Source of the DNA: a virus | DNA: 26,457 bases | Direction: 5' to 3' (one strand) | Virus record (IMG/VR): IMGVR_UViG_3300038420_000182 | Coordinates: 1 to 26,457 of that record | Shown here: positions 1 to 6,885 of the stretch, piece by piece | How positions within the stretch are numbered: the stretch's first letter is position 1 | How the letters are laid out: every line of letters starts with the position of its first letter | Notes under the pieces: model-generated | Told to the model about the DNA's origin: nothing | What the model saw: the letters and a program-made list of their open reading frames with translations, nothing else | Database searches by the model: none | Translations under genes and position numbers: made by a program

Positions 1-11
1 GGAGATACACC

Positions 12-233
12 ATGAGCCAACCCCATAAGGAATGCACGATAGCCAGCCACCAACATGGAGCAAGGCTGAAGGATGGACTTCCTGAATGTATGCCACCGCA
101 TGGCAAGAACGGTGTCCATGTCTTCAAAGGTCGAGAGGTCAAACTCTGGGGAGACCCGATACCGCTTACCATCTGCCCGAAGTGTGGTCTCGTCTCTGCT
201 TACTACAGGTGCAACAACAGATTCAGAGGTTGA
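12..233 (+). CDS. Small protein of unknown function with a CPKC motif
   Basis: A 73-residue ORF at the left edge. GGAG lies 7 nt before the ATG, a usable Shine-Dalgarno, but the frame is open to the first base of the window, so a longer protein starting outside cannot be excluded. The only recognisable element is one Cys pair (CPKC) near residue 55 followed by a further Cys about 11 residues on, which hints at half of a zinc-binding knuckle; His residues in the N-terminal half could complete it. The stop codon is 7 nt before the next gene, so the two are probably cotranscribed. I do not recognise a family. Confidence 0.6.
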   Translation: MSQPHKECTIASHQHGARLKDGLPECMPPHGKNGVHVFKGREVKLWGDPIPLTICPKCGLVSAYYRCNNRFRG

Positions 234-240
234 ATGAAGC

Positions 241-861
241 ATGAAAGTGCTGTTCAAAACAGTGACAGGTGCTCACATATGGAGTATGGAACATAAGGGT
301 TCCGATACGGATGTCTTTGAATGCTACCAGACCCCGACCCTAGATTTGCTCAGAGGGACGGGTGGGATACGAAGTTTCTTCGAGCCTCACAAGGAGAGCA
401 ATAGAGACATAGCCCGACATGAGATACAGACCGTAGTGAACCAACTGCTAAAGGGCAACCTCAACTTCGTCATAGGTGTGATGTCTCCAATCGTGGAACA
501 GACTAGCCCTGTCCACAAGGAACTGGTTGACCTCTTCACGAAGCACCCGCCTAGAAACCTCTACCATTCTTGCAGAGGGATGGCCGTCCACAACGTCAAA
601 CTCTATCAGGACGAACTAGACTTCAGACCCAAGAAGGTCAACATGATACTACGACTGCTGAGAATGGGAATCTCCTATCTCAACACAGGGAACCTCTTCT
701 TCGAGCCATACAAAGGCAATCGGTCTGAGATAGACCCACTGCTCAAGTCCCTTGACGAAGCCTACAAAATCTCAACCTTAGAGGAACGACTTCCAGAAGA
801 TGTGCTGAGAGGGATACTTCTCAATGCAAGGCTGGAAGACTTAGAGGGAAACGGCCTCTAG
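241..861 (+). CDS. RlaP/YcgL-like nucleotidyltransferase (Pol-beta superfamily)
   Basis: A 206-residue protein with features of the predicted nucleotidyltransferase family COG3541 (RlaP, 'RNA-ligase-associated'). Near the N-terminus a segment of the form TGAHIWSM...KGSDTD (about residues 9-24) fits the Gly/Ser plus Asp-x-Asp metal-binding signature of Pol-beta-type transferases. The second half has the helical stretch KKVNMILRLLRMG..YLNTGNLFF (about residues 123-146), which resembles the family's C-terminal helical domain. Such enzymes are predicted to add nucleotides to RNA or protein; the substrate is unknown. GAGGT at 226-230 serves as ribosome binding site, 10 nt before the ATG. The 3' end overlaps the convergent gene by 4 nt. 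A role in RNA repair is inference from the family name. Confidence 0.72.
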   Translation: MKVLFKTVTGAHIWSMEHKGSDTDVFECYQTPTLDLLRGTGGIRSFFEPHKESNRDIARHEIQTVVNQLLKGNLNFVIGVMSPIVEQTSPVHKELVDLFTKHPPRNLYHSCRGMAVHNVKLYQDELDFRPKKVNMILRLLRMGISYLNTGNLFFEPYKGNRSEIDPLLKSLDEAYKISTLEERLPEDVLRGILLNARLEDLEGNGL

Positions 862-1076
862 GATATTAGCGTCTTCGTCTTTTCGTCAACAGGTTTGCAT
901 TCACAAACTCCATCAGGTTCATTACATTGACTACACACTGAAGGGTAATTTTCATTCAATCTATAGGCAGGTCTTCCGCATATACAGGGTGGTATCGGCC
1001 TCTTTATCACTTGGGCGATTTCGTTCTTCGAGATGTCCTTCTTCTCGATTCTCGCTCTCAGTGTCCGTTTGTCCAT
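858..1076 (-). CDS. Small Cys-rich zinc-binding protein
   Basis: A 72-residue protein with a basic N-terminal half (KRTLRARIEKK) and a Cys-rich C-terminal half with CxC (CIC, about residue 31), CxxC (CSQC, about residue 48) and CxC (CEC, about residue 58). The spacing suggests one or two bound zinc ions. An A/T box at 1098-1107 is centred 26-27 nt before the ATG, so the mRNA should be leaderless and this start is well supported. It may act as a small nucleic-acid-binding or regulatory protein, which is inference only; no family recognised. Confidence 0.75.
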   Translation of the reverse strand: MDKRTLRARIEKKDISKNEIAQVIKRPIPPCICGRPAYRLNENYPSVCSQCNEPDGVCECKPVDEKTKTLIS

Positions 1077-1097
1077 GAATAGAGTCTCACTTCAATG

Positions 1098-1107
1098 CCT
1101 TATAAGC
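1098..1107 (-). promoter_or_regulatory. TATA box of the Cys-rich protein gene
   Basis: Reads GCTTATAAGG on the minus strand, centred about 26.5 nt before the ATG at 1076; predicts a leaderless transcript. Confidence 0.7.
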
Positions 1108-1111
1108 ATTT

Positions 1112-1357
1112 CTACAGCCTCAGAATGTATTCCCAAAGGTTGTAGGCAAGGATGGTTGTAACGGTGGCAACCAAAATGCTTGCTCCCCACAACTTCCATT
1201 CATAATTTATGTATGCTACACCTACCAAAACAAGGCCAAGAGCAAAGGAAAGGTAGGTGGGCGCGTGAACGAAAGTAAGTTCTATGAGAGCATAGACGAG
1301 ACCGAACACAAAGGCAGTAGCGAGAACAAACGCATCAGTGCTGTCCATGCTTGTCAA
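1112..1357 (-). CDS. Small membrane protein (about three TM segments), TTG start
   Basis: An 81-residue very hydrophobic protein with about three membrane segments (near residues 9-29, 34-51 and 58-76) and a Trp/Tyr-containing C-terminus. The TTG at 1357 overlaps the stop of the upstream HNH gene and lies 26 nt from the centre of an A/T box at 1379-1387, which matches the leaderless geometry of neighbouring genes. An alternative ATG at 1348 would remove three residues. Function unknown; small viral membrane proteins of this size can be holin-like or membrane-remodelling, but nothing in the sequence decides this. Confidence 0.7.
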   Translation of the reverse strand: MTSMDSTDAFVLATAFVFGLVYALIELTFVHAPTYLSFALGLVLVGVAYINYEWKLWGASILVATVTTILAYNLWEYILRL

Positions 1358-1845
1358 CTAAGTAATTGAGGTATCCTACCTTTTAAGTCTTTGTCTCTCT
1401 TTATCCATTGACAGTTGAAGCACAATACTTGGTATCCCTCTGGGTAGCCGTTCTTTCGGAGCCACCTGTAAAAGTCAATTCCTGCTTTATGTTTGTTATG
1501 GAAGATTCGTTCTCTCTCTTCTGCTCCATTGTCATCAATGTGGTCAATAGTTAAAGCGGCAATCGTTGTGTAAGGTTCCTTATGCTCTCCAAAGAGATTG
1601 GCACATTGGGGTGGATTGGTTCCAGAGTAGTGAATAAAAGTCTCAAGTTTGAGTTTATCTCTAGACCTTTTACCTCTCGCACATTCATGGCCACGAAACT
1701 CTGTGTCATCCTTATAACGATTCTTACGGTAAGCAATAGTCTTCTTCGAGTTACATGAGTTGCACATTTTGTTGTTATGTCTTTGCATTCCCTTCCACCA
1801 ATTGGCAGAAGTTAGGACTGCTCCGCATACTCTACAATTAGACAT
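1354..1845 (-). CDS. HNH endonuclease
   Basis: A 163-residue HNH-type nuclease. It has an N-terminal zinc knuckle (C4-x2-C7 and C28-x2-C31), then the catalytic DH pair in LTIDHIDDNG (D101, H102), the FYRWLRKNGYPEGYQVLC segment typical of phage HNH proteins, and a closing CFNC pair (C142, C145). Enzymes of this group nick or cut DNA; in viral genomes many are free-standing homing endonucleases. The ORF could begin at a TTG one codon earlier, but the ATG at 1845 is the better start. An A/T box at 1869-1877 is centred 28 nt upstream. The gene is its own transcription unit between the ATPase gene and the membrane-protein gene, which suits a mobile insert. Confidence 0.85.
   Translation of the reverse strand: MSNCRVCGAVLTSANWWKGMQRHNNKMCNSCNSKKTIAYRKNRYKDDTEFRGHECARGKRSRDKLKLETFIHYSGTNPPQCANLFGEHKEPYTTIAALTIDHIDDNGAEERERIFHNKHKAGIDFYRWLRKNGYPEGYQVLCFNCQWIKRDKDLKGRIPQLLS
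1379..1387 (-). promoter_or_regulatory. TATA box for the small membrane protein
   Basis: Reads CTTAAAAGG on the minus strand inside the 3' end of the HNH gene, centred 26 nt before the TTG start at 1357. This spacing is the main argument for TTG rather than the ATG at 1348. Confidence 0.6.
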
Positions 1846-1868
1846 CAAGTATATGAAGGGTGACTCTA

Positions 1869-1877
1869 GTATTTAAG
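1869..1877 (-). promoter_or_regulatory. TATA box of the HNH gene
   Basis: Reads CTTAAATAC on the minus strand, centred 28 nt before the ATG at 1845. Confidence 0.6.
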
Positions 1878-1879
1878 AG

Positions 1880-3889
1880 TTATGAGTGCTTCTCTACAAT
1901 ATGATTCAAAAAATCTTTTTCATACTTGTAAGCATCAGGGCATTGGTCGCACTTGAACGGGCGTTCCTCTGCTTTCTCCGCAGTCCCTTCTATAGTTCCT
2001 GAATCTCCTGTCTGTCTCTGATGGGTGAAGAGGTCTTTCCTAGACTCGAACTGCCCACCACATCCAGCGCACCATTGCACCCTTTCCTTCTCCTCAGTCT
2101 TCTCTTCAGTTGGTTCTTTTGGGGCTTCTTCGGGCGGCTCCTCTTCGGGCGGCTCTTCTGTTGGCTTCTCTTCAGGTGGTGCTTCTGGTTCCTTTGACTC
2201 TGGTTCCTTTGGTTCTGGCTCCTTACTCTCTGGTTCCTTCTCCTTTGGTTTCTCCTTATCCTCTGGCTCCTTGTCCTTATCCTTACCCTTCGGCTTCTTG
2301 GGCTGTCTGGGCTTGGCAGTGGGCTTGGTCGTTGGCTTCTCTGGAACCTTGCCTACCCATACCTGCTCACCGTCCTTGAAGAGTATGGCCTCAAACTCCT
2401 GTAGGTCTCTAAAGGTCTCTTCAGGTTGGGCGAACCAGTCAATCAGAACGTCTAGGTCTTGAGGCAGGATGTGTTGGAACGTGAAGATGAAAGGCGAATT
2501 GGCTAAGATGTCCTTATTCACATCGGCTGTGCGTCTGGCCGCAAAGATAGCACCGACACCATAGTTCCGACCCAAGTTCACCAACTCGTTGAGCATCGAA
2601 TCTGGCTTGGCTGAATAGCGGTCTACCTCATCCATGACGACCATACAGTTTCCTGCTTCGAGAGCATTGTAGATTACCTCATCCACAGTCGCTTGGTCGG
2701 AAGGCGTGACCTGATGATAATCCATGTTAGGCTGGCCGTCATACTCACTGAGGTTGCCAAGAGCATCCAGAATGACGAACTTGAAGTCTGGCAGAATGTC
2801 AGAAATGAGGACTTTGATGAGGTTGGTCTTGCCCGAACCCGTCTTGCCTAGAACGGTAATCTTGTCAGAGACATCAACCTCAAGTTTGGGCTTCGCCTTC
2901 TCCTTGGCCTCTACACTCGCGGGGTCAGTGCCAGAAATCTTCTGGGCCTCTGGTGACATGGACTTCTCCTTGTCCTTCCCCTTCTCTTTGTCTATCCCAA
3001 TGCGTGGGTCTTTGAGTTCCTCATCCAAATCGCGCCAGTCTACTTTAGGTTCGTCTCCCAGACACCCTGCACAATCTCCGCAATCGCAACCGCCCTCATC
3101 CGTTATGTCGCAACAACTAGGCCCACAGTCTTCTGGCACATCCTCTAGAGTCGTGTCGTCTATGTCTCCGCCCTCTTCATATTTAGGAATCTTACCCTTC
3201 CCTTCGCAATAATCGCAGGGACGGCCACTTACTTCATTCGTGCCAGTGCCTTCACACATTGGACAAGGCTCCACCCAAAGGCTTGGGTCTTCCTCTCTCA
3301 TAGGGGCTTGAGGCATGATTGGTGAAATCGTCTCGCTTCCAGACGGCATATACTGGCCCTGACTGAAGGGTGTGACGTTCTGTTGGCTAGTAGGATTCAA
3401 CTGTTGAGAGGGGTCTTGCTGTTCCCGCATTGTGGTCTGGGCATGACAGAGGCCAGCGTCAATCATAGACTGAGCCAGCCGTTGGTAGGAACCCTGAAGT
3501 TCGTAGATGACCCCTGTATCAATGAGATACTGAACATCTACAGCCATGTCCTCTGGGGTCTCATAGTCTTGGGTTGACTCTATCCTGTTGACTATATCAA
3601 CCACCTTATTTTGGTCATAGGGCGCAATGTCGTGAGGCTCGGTCATAGGATTGACCTCTCCCTTCTCATCGGGCATGACTTCCGTGACATCCTCATCCAA
3701 CTCGGTTTGAGAATGCTCCTTGTAGGGCTTGTTATGTAGGTCGCAGTCTTCGTCTGCCATCGCCTCAAATCCCTCACTTATGGCAGGGTTGAACTCCCTT
3801 TCATCCTCAAACCGGATGGGGTCTGAAGGTGAGGAACCTACTCGGTGGTTAGGCCAATCAAGGGTCTTCGTAACCGACTTGTCACTCAT
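1880..3889 (-). CDS. HerA/FtsK-like ATPase with several zinc modules
   Basis: A 669-residue multidomain ATPase. In order: acidic N-terminal region (1-205); DnaJ-type zinc knuckles CPMCEGTG and CDYCEGKG (209-232); a Cys cluster (255-276); a Lys/Glu linker; the P-loop domain with Walker A GKTGSGKT (348-355), Walker B VVMDEVD (D420, E421) and a downstream GxxxAARRT segment; a Pro/Glu/Lys stalk (about 520-590); a CxxC..H half-finger; and a classical C2H2 finger at the C-terminus (C-x2-C-x12-H-x4-H). The ATPase core resembles HerA/FtsK-type DNA pumps. The ORF extends upstream to 4075, but the A/T box at 3914-3922 is centred 29 nt before the ATG at 3889, so I use that start. Its gene is divergent from the portal gene, so a role in DNA packaging is possible, but this is inference; a host-like helicase or transfer role is the alternative. 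Confidence 0.82.
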   Translation of the reverse strand: MSDKSVTKTLDWPNHRVGSSPSDPIRFEDEREFNPAISEGFEAMADEDCDLHNKPYKEHSQTELDEDVTEVMPDEKGEVNPMTEPHDIAPYDQNKVVDIVNRIESTQDYETPEDMAVDVQYLIDTGVIYELQGSYQRLAQSMIDAGLCHAQTTMREQQDPSQQLNPTSQQNVTPFSQGQYMPSGSETISPIMPQAPMREEDPSLWVEPCPMCEGTGTNEVSGRPCDYCEGKGKIPKYEEGGDIDDTTLEDVPEDCGPSCCDITDEGGCDCGDCAGCLGDEPKVDWRDLDEELKDPRIGIDKEKGKDKEKSMSPEAQKISGTDPASVEAKEKAKPKLEVDVSDKITVLGKTGSGKTNLIKVLISDILPDFKFVILDALGNLSEYDGQPNMDYHQVTPSDQATVDEVIYNALEAGNCMVVMDEVDRYSAKPDSMLNELVNLGRNYGVGAIFAARRTADVNKDILANSPFIFTFQHILPQDLDVLIDWFAQPEETFRDLQEFEAILFKDGEQVWVGKVPEKPTTKPTAKPRQPKKPKGKDKDKEPEDKEKPKEKEPESKEPEPKEPESKEPEAPPEEKPTEEPPEEEPPEEAPKEPTEEKTEEKERVQWCAGCGGQFESRKDLFTHQRQTGDSGTIEGTAEKAEERPFKCDQCPDAYKYEKDFLNHIVEKHS

Positions 3890-3895
3890 ACTAAG

Positions 3896-3904
3896 GTTTA
3901 AAAG
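3896..3904 (+). promoter_or_regulatory. TATA box, candidate promoter of the 94-nt RNA
   Basis: GTTTAAAAG centred at 3900. It is only 11 nt from the ATPase ATG, too close to serve that gene, but 27 nt before 3927, where the closing helix of the candidate RNA begins. Confidence 0.45.
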
Positions 3905-3913
3905 GGCTTGGTT

Positions 3914-3922
3914 GTATATAAG
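3914..3922 (-). promoter_or_regulatory. TATA box of the HerA/FtsK-like ATPase gene
   Basis: Reads CTTATATAC on the minus strand, centred 29 nt before the ATG at 3889. It decides the start of the ATPase and excludes the 62-residue upstream extension. Confidence 0.65.
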
Positions 3923-3924
3923 CC

Positions 3925-4018
3925 TTGGGATGGATAGCAACTTTCGAGCACTCTTGCTACCACAGACAAACGAGAGTGGGTCTGCTCCGTGAGGGCAGAT
4001 GGCAGTTACCCATCCCAG
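3925..4018 (+). ncRNA. Candidate structured RNA with a three-way junction, upstream of portal
   Basis: Base pairing by eye gives P1 3925-3933 with 4010-4018 (9 bp, one G-U), a 4-bp continuation 3939-3942 with 4004-4007, P2 3949-3956 with 3971-3978 (8 bp, one G-U), and P3 3980-3987 with 3993-4000 (8 bp, two G-U, five-base loop). The paired ends enclose two adjacent hairpins. The G-U pairs exist only on the plus strand; on the minus strand they become A-C mismatches, so the plus strand is favoured. A TATA-like box at 3896-3904 would start transcription at about 3927. No poly-U terminator follows, so it could also be a structured leader of the portal mRNA. A 20-codon ORF (3930-3992) within it is an alternative reading. 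The fold has not been computed or compared with relatives. Confidence 0.5.
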
Positions 4019-4023
4019 ATAAT

Positions 4024-4033
4024 CCTTAAATAG
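4024..4033 (+). promoter_or_regulatory. TATA box of the portal gene
   Basis: CCTTAAATAG centred about 34 nt before the ATG at 4063, predicting a leader of roughly 8 nt. Confidence 0.55.
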
Positions 4034-4041
4034 AGCAGAAC

Positions 4042-4051
4042 GCTTAAATAC
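4042..4051 (+). promoter_or_regulatory. Second TATA-like box before the portal gene
   Basis: GCTTAAATAC, 18 nt downstream of the first box and only 16 nt before the ATG, too close for a normal start of the portal mRNA. Read on the minus strand it would start a transcript at about 4020, at the edge of the candidate RNA. Confidence 0.35.
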
Positions 4052-4062
4052 CTTCGATAAGG

Positions 4063-5943
4063 ATGTCTGCGGCACAAGATTCCAGTCAGGACGAGAACGC
4101 CGTTATTCGTGCGTTACGAGCGACTAGGATAATCGGCCCAAGGCAAACAGGTTCTCCAAGGAGTCTGGACGACCCCACCCTATCCGCCTCATACAAACCA
4201 CCTATCGAAACGCAGATTGGACAGATAGAGAGGGGTGAGGCTTGGTGGAGAGACTTTGCTTGGGAAGAGTATGCGACTAAGGAACTGCCCGGACTTGGAC
4301 TTGGGTTCACAGTCTATCCTTACGTTGCTGTATGGGAGAAGATATGGGGTGCAGTCCCGACAGAAGACTACCAGAAATACAAGCAATACTACGTTCAGGA
4401 GCCTTTCATTAGGGCCACGATAGACTTCCACACCCAGATGACCATCTCTCAAGGCTACGAACTAGACTATCCTCTGCCTACTGTGATTAAGGACATCAAG
4501 CAATTTCTTGATAGGCACGATTTCCTCAACCTTCTGAAGATAATGGTGAAGGATATGCTAGTCTTCGGCAACTCGTATACTGAGGTCGTCAGAACTTGGT
4601 ATTGTCACGAAACTGGCCACGACCTTCAGGCTCTCAGAATTTCTTATGAGGTCGAAGGCAAGAACGGACAGGACAGTTATTGGTGGACAGACAGAGTGGA
4701 CATCGCGGATAGGCACAACAAGATGTATCCTACCCACAAATTGGAGAATCCCTACGGAGAGATTACCCGATTCAAGCCCCTTGACCCCATGTATATGCGG
4801 GTCAGAAGGGATGCCTATGGAACCATCCTTGGATACGTCCAATACTATGTGTTCCCTCTAGTCACCTTCCTAGCAGATGAGATGATTCATCTCCGCTATA
4901 TGCCCACTTCATGGACGTATGAATCGGTCTACGGTGTCTCAATGCTACGCCCCATCCTCTTCCATCAGGAACTCATGAAGAACTATGAAGAGACGATGGG
5001 AGCCATCATGAACGTCTTCCTGAAGCCCATGTTCCTAGTCCATGTTGGCATGAATGACCAAGGCATAATGGGACAGGAAGTGACTACGGCACAGTATCAA
5101 GCAGTGAGGAAATACTTCCAGACTAGCCAGCCGGGACAGTCCATCGTAGTCAGAGCCGCTACCCCAATCCATGTAGAGCCAATCAACCCACCCATTGACA
5201 GAATGCAGTCTACATCCTTCTGGCTTCAATGGCTCCACAACATGAGAACCTACGCTCTCTCAGTGCCGAAGTTCTTCACCGACCCTGCGGGTCTGAACAG
5301 GGCAACAGCCCAGACAGTAGAGAGAGGATACTTCACATTCATCAACAGCAATCGCCAGTCCCTCAACAGCCAACTAGAGAGGACGGTGATGATAATGGTC
5401 ATGAGGTCTCTGTATGGCAAAGTGGCCGACGAACTCATCCATGAGTATGACGTTCCGAAGTTCATCTGGAAGCCAGTCAAAGAGGACTCCCTTGAGGACA
5501 AGGCCAAGACCTATATGCCTCTGTATGCAAGCCGCATCCTCACCAGAGATGAAGTGAGAAAGGCACTAGGCTTCGAGCCTATAGATGAAGATGAGTTGAC
5601 TGAAGAGTTAGGCGAAACCGTTCCACCGATGGCAGGTGTGGGTGGGCAGGGAATGACTAGAGAAGGGACTCCAACCTTCGGTAGTCCAGACCGTGAGATG
5701 GCTTCAAGACCCGGCCAACCGGGGTCTGAGTTAGGAAAAGAAACTGCGCCAGAGGGAGAGAGACCGCTAGAAGCAGAGGGCGACATCTTCACCAAGGGAG
5801 AACAGGATGTTGATGAGAGGATAGAAGAACTCGAAGAGGGAATCGAAGACCTCAAGAGGCGGTTCCTGAAGGAAGAGCCGTTCACAGAACAGACGATTCA
5901 GGACGAGATAGATAGGCTCAAGAAGGCCACTCCTCAGAAGTAA
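4063..5943 (+). CDS. Portal protein
   Basis: A 626-residue portal, the dodecameric ring at the capsid vertex through which DNA enters and the tail attaches. Typical portal segments are visible: VFGNSYTEV (about 167-175), the LDPMYMRVRRD..GTILGYVQ block (about 245-265), and E.IHLRY....YESVYGVSML (about 275-298), followed by the long helical region. The C-terminal 60 residues are strongly charged and heptad-like, consistent with a coiled coil, after a Gly/Pro/Glu-rich linker. Length is ordinary to large for the family. The ATG at 4063 is the only reasonable Met near the start. It is divergent from the ATPase gene, with a candidate RNA between, and is followed by a zinc-ribbon protein gene after 46 nt. 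Confidence 0.92.
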   Translation: MSAAQDSSQDENAVIRALRATRIIGPRQTGSPRSLDDPTLSASYKPPIETQIGQIERGEAWWRDFAWEEYATKELPGLGLGFTVYPYVAVWEKIWGAVPTEDYQKYKQYYVQEPFIRATIDFHTQMTISQGYELDYPLPTVIKDIKQFLDRHDFLNLLKIMVKDMLVFGNSYTEVVRTWYCHETGHDLQALRISYEVEGKNGQDSYWWTDRVDIADRHNKMYPTHKLENPYGEITRFKPLDPMYMRVRRDAYGTILGYVQYYVFPLVTFLADEMIHLRYMPTSWTYESVYGVSMLRPILFHQELMKNYEETMGAIMNVFLKPMFLVHVGMNDQGIMGQEVTTAQYQAVRKYFQTSQPGQSIVVRAATPIHVEPINPPIDRMQSTSFWLQWLHNMRTYALSVPKFFTDPAGLNRATAQTVERGYFTFINSNRQSLNSQLERTVMIMVMRSLYGKVADELIHEYDVPKFIWKPVKEDSLEDKAKTYMPLYASRILTRDEVRKALGFEPIDEDELTEELGETVPPMAGVGGQGMTREGTPTFGSPDREMASRPGQPGSELGKETAPEGERPLEAEGDIFTKGEQDVDERIEELEEGIEDLKRRFLKEEPFTEQTIQDEIDRLKKATPQK

Positions 5944-5949
5944 CAGCAT

Positions 5950-5977
5950 CCTTAAATAGCCCTTTCGCTTTATATGC
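5950..5977 (+). promoter_or_regulatory. Double TATA-like promoter of the zinc-ribbon protein
   Basis: Two boxes, CCTTAAATAG at 5950-5959 and CTTTATATGC at 5968-5977, begin 18 nt apart, the same arrangement as before the portal gene. The first is about 36 nt and the second about 18 nt before the ATG at 5990. From the second box a leaderless TTG start at 6002 is conceivable. Confidence 0.5.
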
Positions 5978-5989
5978 CTTGACAGGTAT

Positions 5990-6574
5990 ATGGTATCCCC
6001 CTTGCAAAAGGCTGAAGAGGCTGTCAAGAAGGTAGAGGACTTCTACAGCCGTGATGACCCTATGACTGAGATAGACAAGGTGAGGGGTGTCGAACACGCC
6101 TACTATGACGAGAAGGCTATGAAGGAAGCAGAGGAAGCCCTTGCGGAAGCAGAAAAGGGAGAAGAGTATTCTTGTATAGAATGCACTAATCATTATGATG
6201 GAAAAGGCCATTATGATGATGTTGGTGAAGGCCCATTTTGCGATAGATGTTTTGAGTTACTAACAGGAACAACAGGGCCAAAAGGAGAAGAGGAAGTAAC
6301 GCCTCTTGACGCTGGCGCAGTCAAACACGCCCTAGACAAAGCCTTTGTAGACGCAAGCGACCTTGTTAAAGGGATTGAAGAGTTCGTAAAGGATGTTGAG
6401 ACTCTCGACATGGACAAGATAGATGCGGCCATAGAACTCCTCAACAACATCTCACAGACGCTAAAGGATGCCAAAGCGATGGGCTATCCAGTTGGAGACC
6501 TAGCAGAGCCAGAGCCTAGTTCCGACATCCTTTCAGAACCTAGAGCGAAAGAGCCAGAGAAGGGTGAAGCATGA
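5990..6574 (+). CDS. Helical acidic protein with a central zinc ribbon
   Basis: A 194-residue protein. The first 58 residues and the region 110-165 are rich in Ala, Glu, Lys and Asp in helical patterns; between them is a treble-clef or zinc-ribbon-like element, CIEC (about residue 62) and CDRC (about residue 84), with two His between. The C-terminus is a Pro/Glu tail. Its place directly after the portal gene suggests a virion assembly role such as scaffold or portal/head accessory, but no family is recognised and this is inference. The stop codon overlaps the start of the next gene by 4 nt (ATGA), so translation is probably coupled. Confidence 0.8.
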   Translation: MVSPLQKAEEAVKKVEDFYSRDDPMTEIDKVRGVEHAYYDEKAMKEAEEALAEAEKGEEYSCIECTNHYDGKGHYDDVGEGPFCDRCFELLTGTTGPKGEEEVTPLDAGAVKHALDKAFVDASDLVKGIEEFVKDVETLDMDKIDAAIELLNNISQTLKDAKAMGYPVGDLAEPEPSSDILSEPRAKEPEKGEA

Positions 6575-6885
6575 TGAGTGACAACGGAAACACGATTCGA
6601 GAACTACTGCTCCAACTGAACGGGAAGTTGGCCAGTTTCATGGCTCAAAGCACTGCTGACATAGCCACACTTACAGTAAAGGTAGACGCGATTAAGGATA
6701 GTTGTGCCATTATGAATCACAACAGCACCCTGATGGCAGACCGAATCGGCAAACTCGAATCGGTCAACAGAACGTCTACAGACTACAAGGACTTTGCAAA
6801 GAAGGTTGGCATCACCTTAAGTGGGGCGGCAGGTTTCACAGCCACAATCCTAACGATACTCTATCTGCTCGGAGTCGTTATCTAG
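6571..6885 (+). CDS. Coiled-coil protein with C-terminal membrane anchor
   Basis: A 104-residue protein with a helical, heptad-like segment (about 8-65) followed by one or two close hydrophobic stretches (about 78-104) ending at the C-terminus. This layout resembles XhlA/hemolysin-like phage accessory proteins and tail-anchored proteins; a role in lysis or membrane attachment is possible but unproven. Two ATG codons occur in a row (6571 and 6574). GGGTGA precedes them by 3 and 6 nt, so the second may be the true start. The gene overlaps its predecessor by 4 nt and the convergent gene by 8 nt. Confidence 0.78.
   Translation: MMSDNGNTIRELLLQLNGKLASFMAQSTADIATLTVKVDAIKDSCAIMNHNSTLMADRIGKLESVNRTSTDYKDFAKKVGITLSGAAGFTATILTILYLLGVVI

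Noticed and set aside
2025-2462. Ser/Gly-rich plus-strand ORF opposite the ATPase C-terminus
   Set aside because: Its repeats are the antisense image of the Pro/Glu/Lys stalk.
3925-4018. tRNA gene with intron
   Set aside because: Length and paired ends suggest it, but there is no T-loop (GTTC-A-TC type) or D-loop consensus on either strand.
3890-4075. 62-residue N-terminal extension of the ATPase ORF
   Set aside because: It overlaps the portal start and the candidate RNA, and the TATA box at 3914-3922 predicts a start at 3889.
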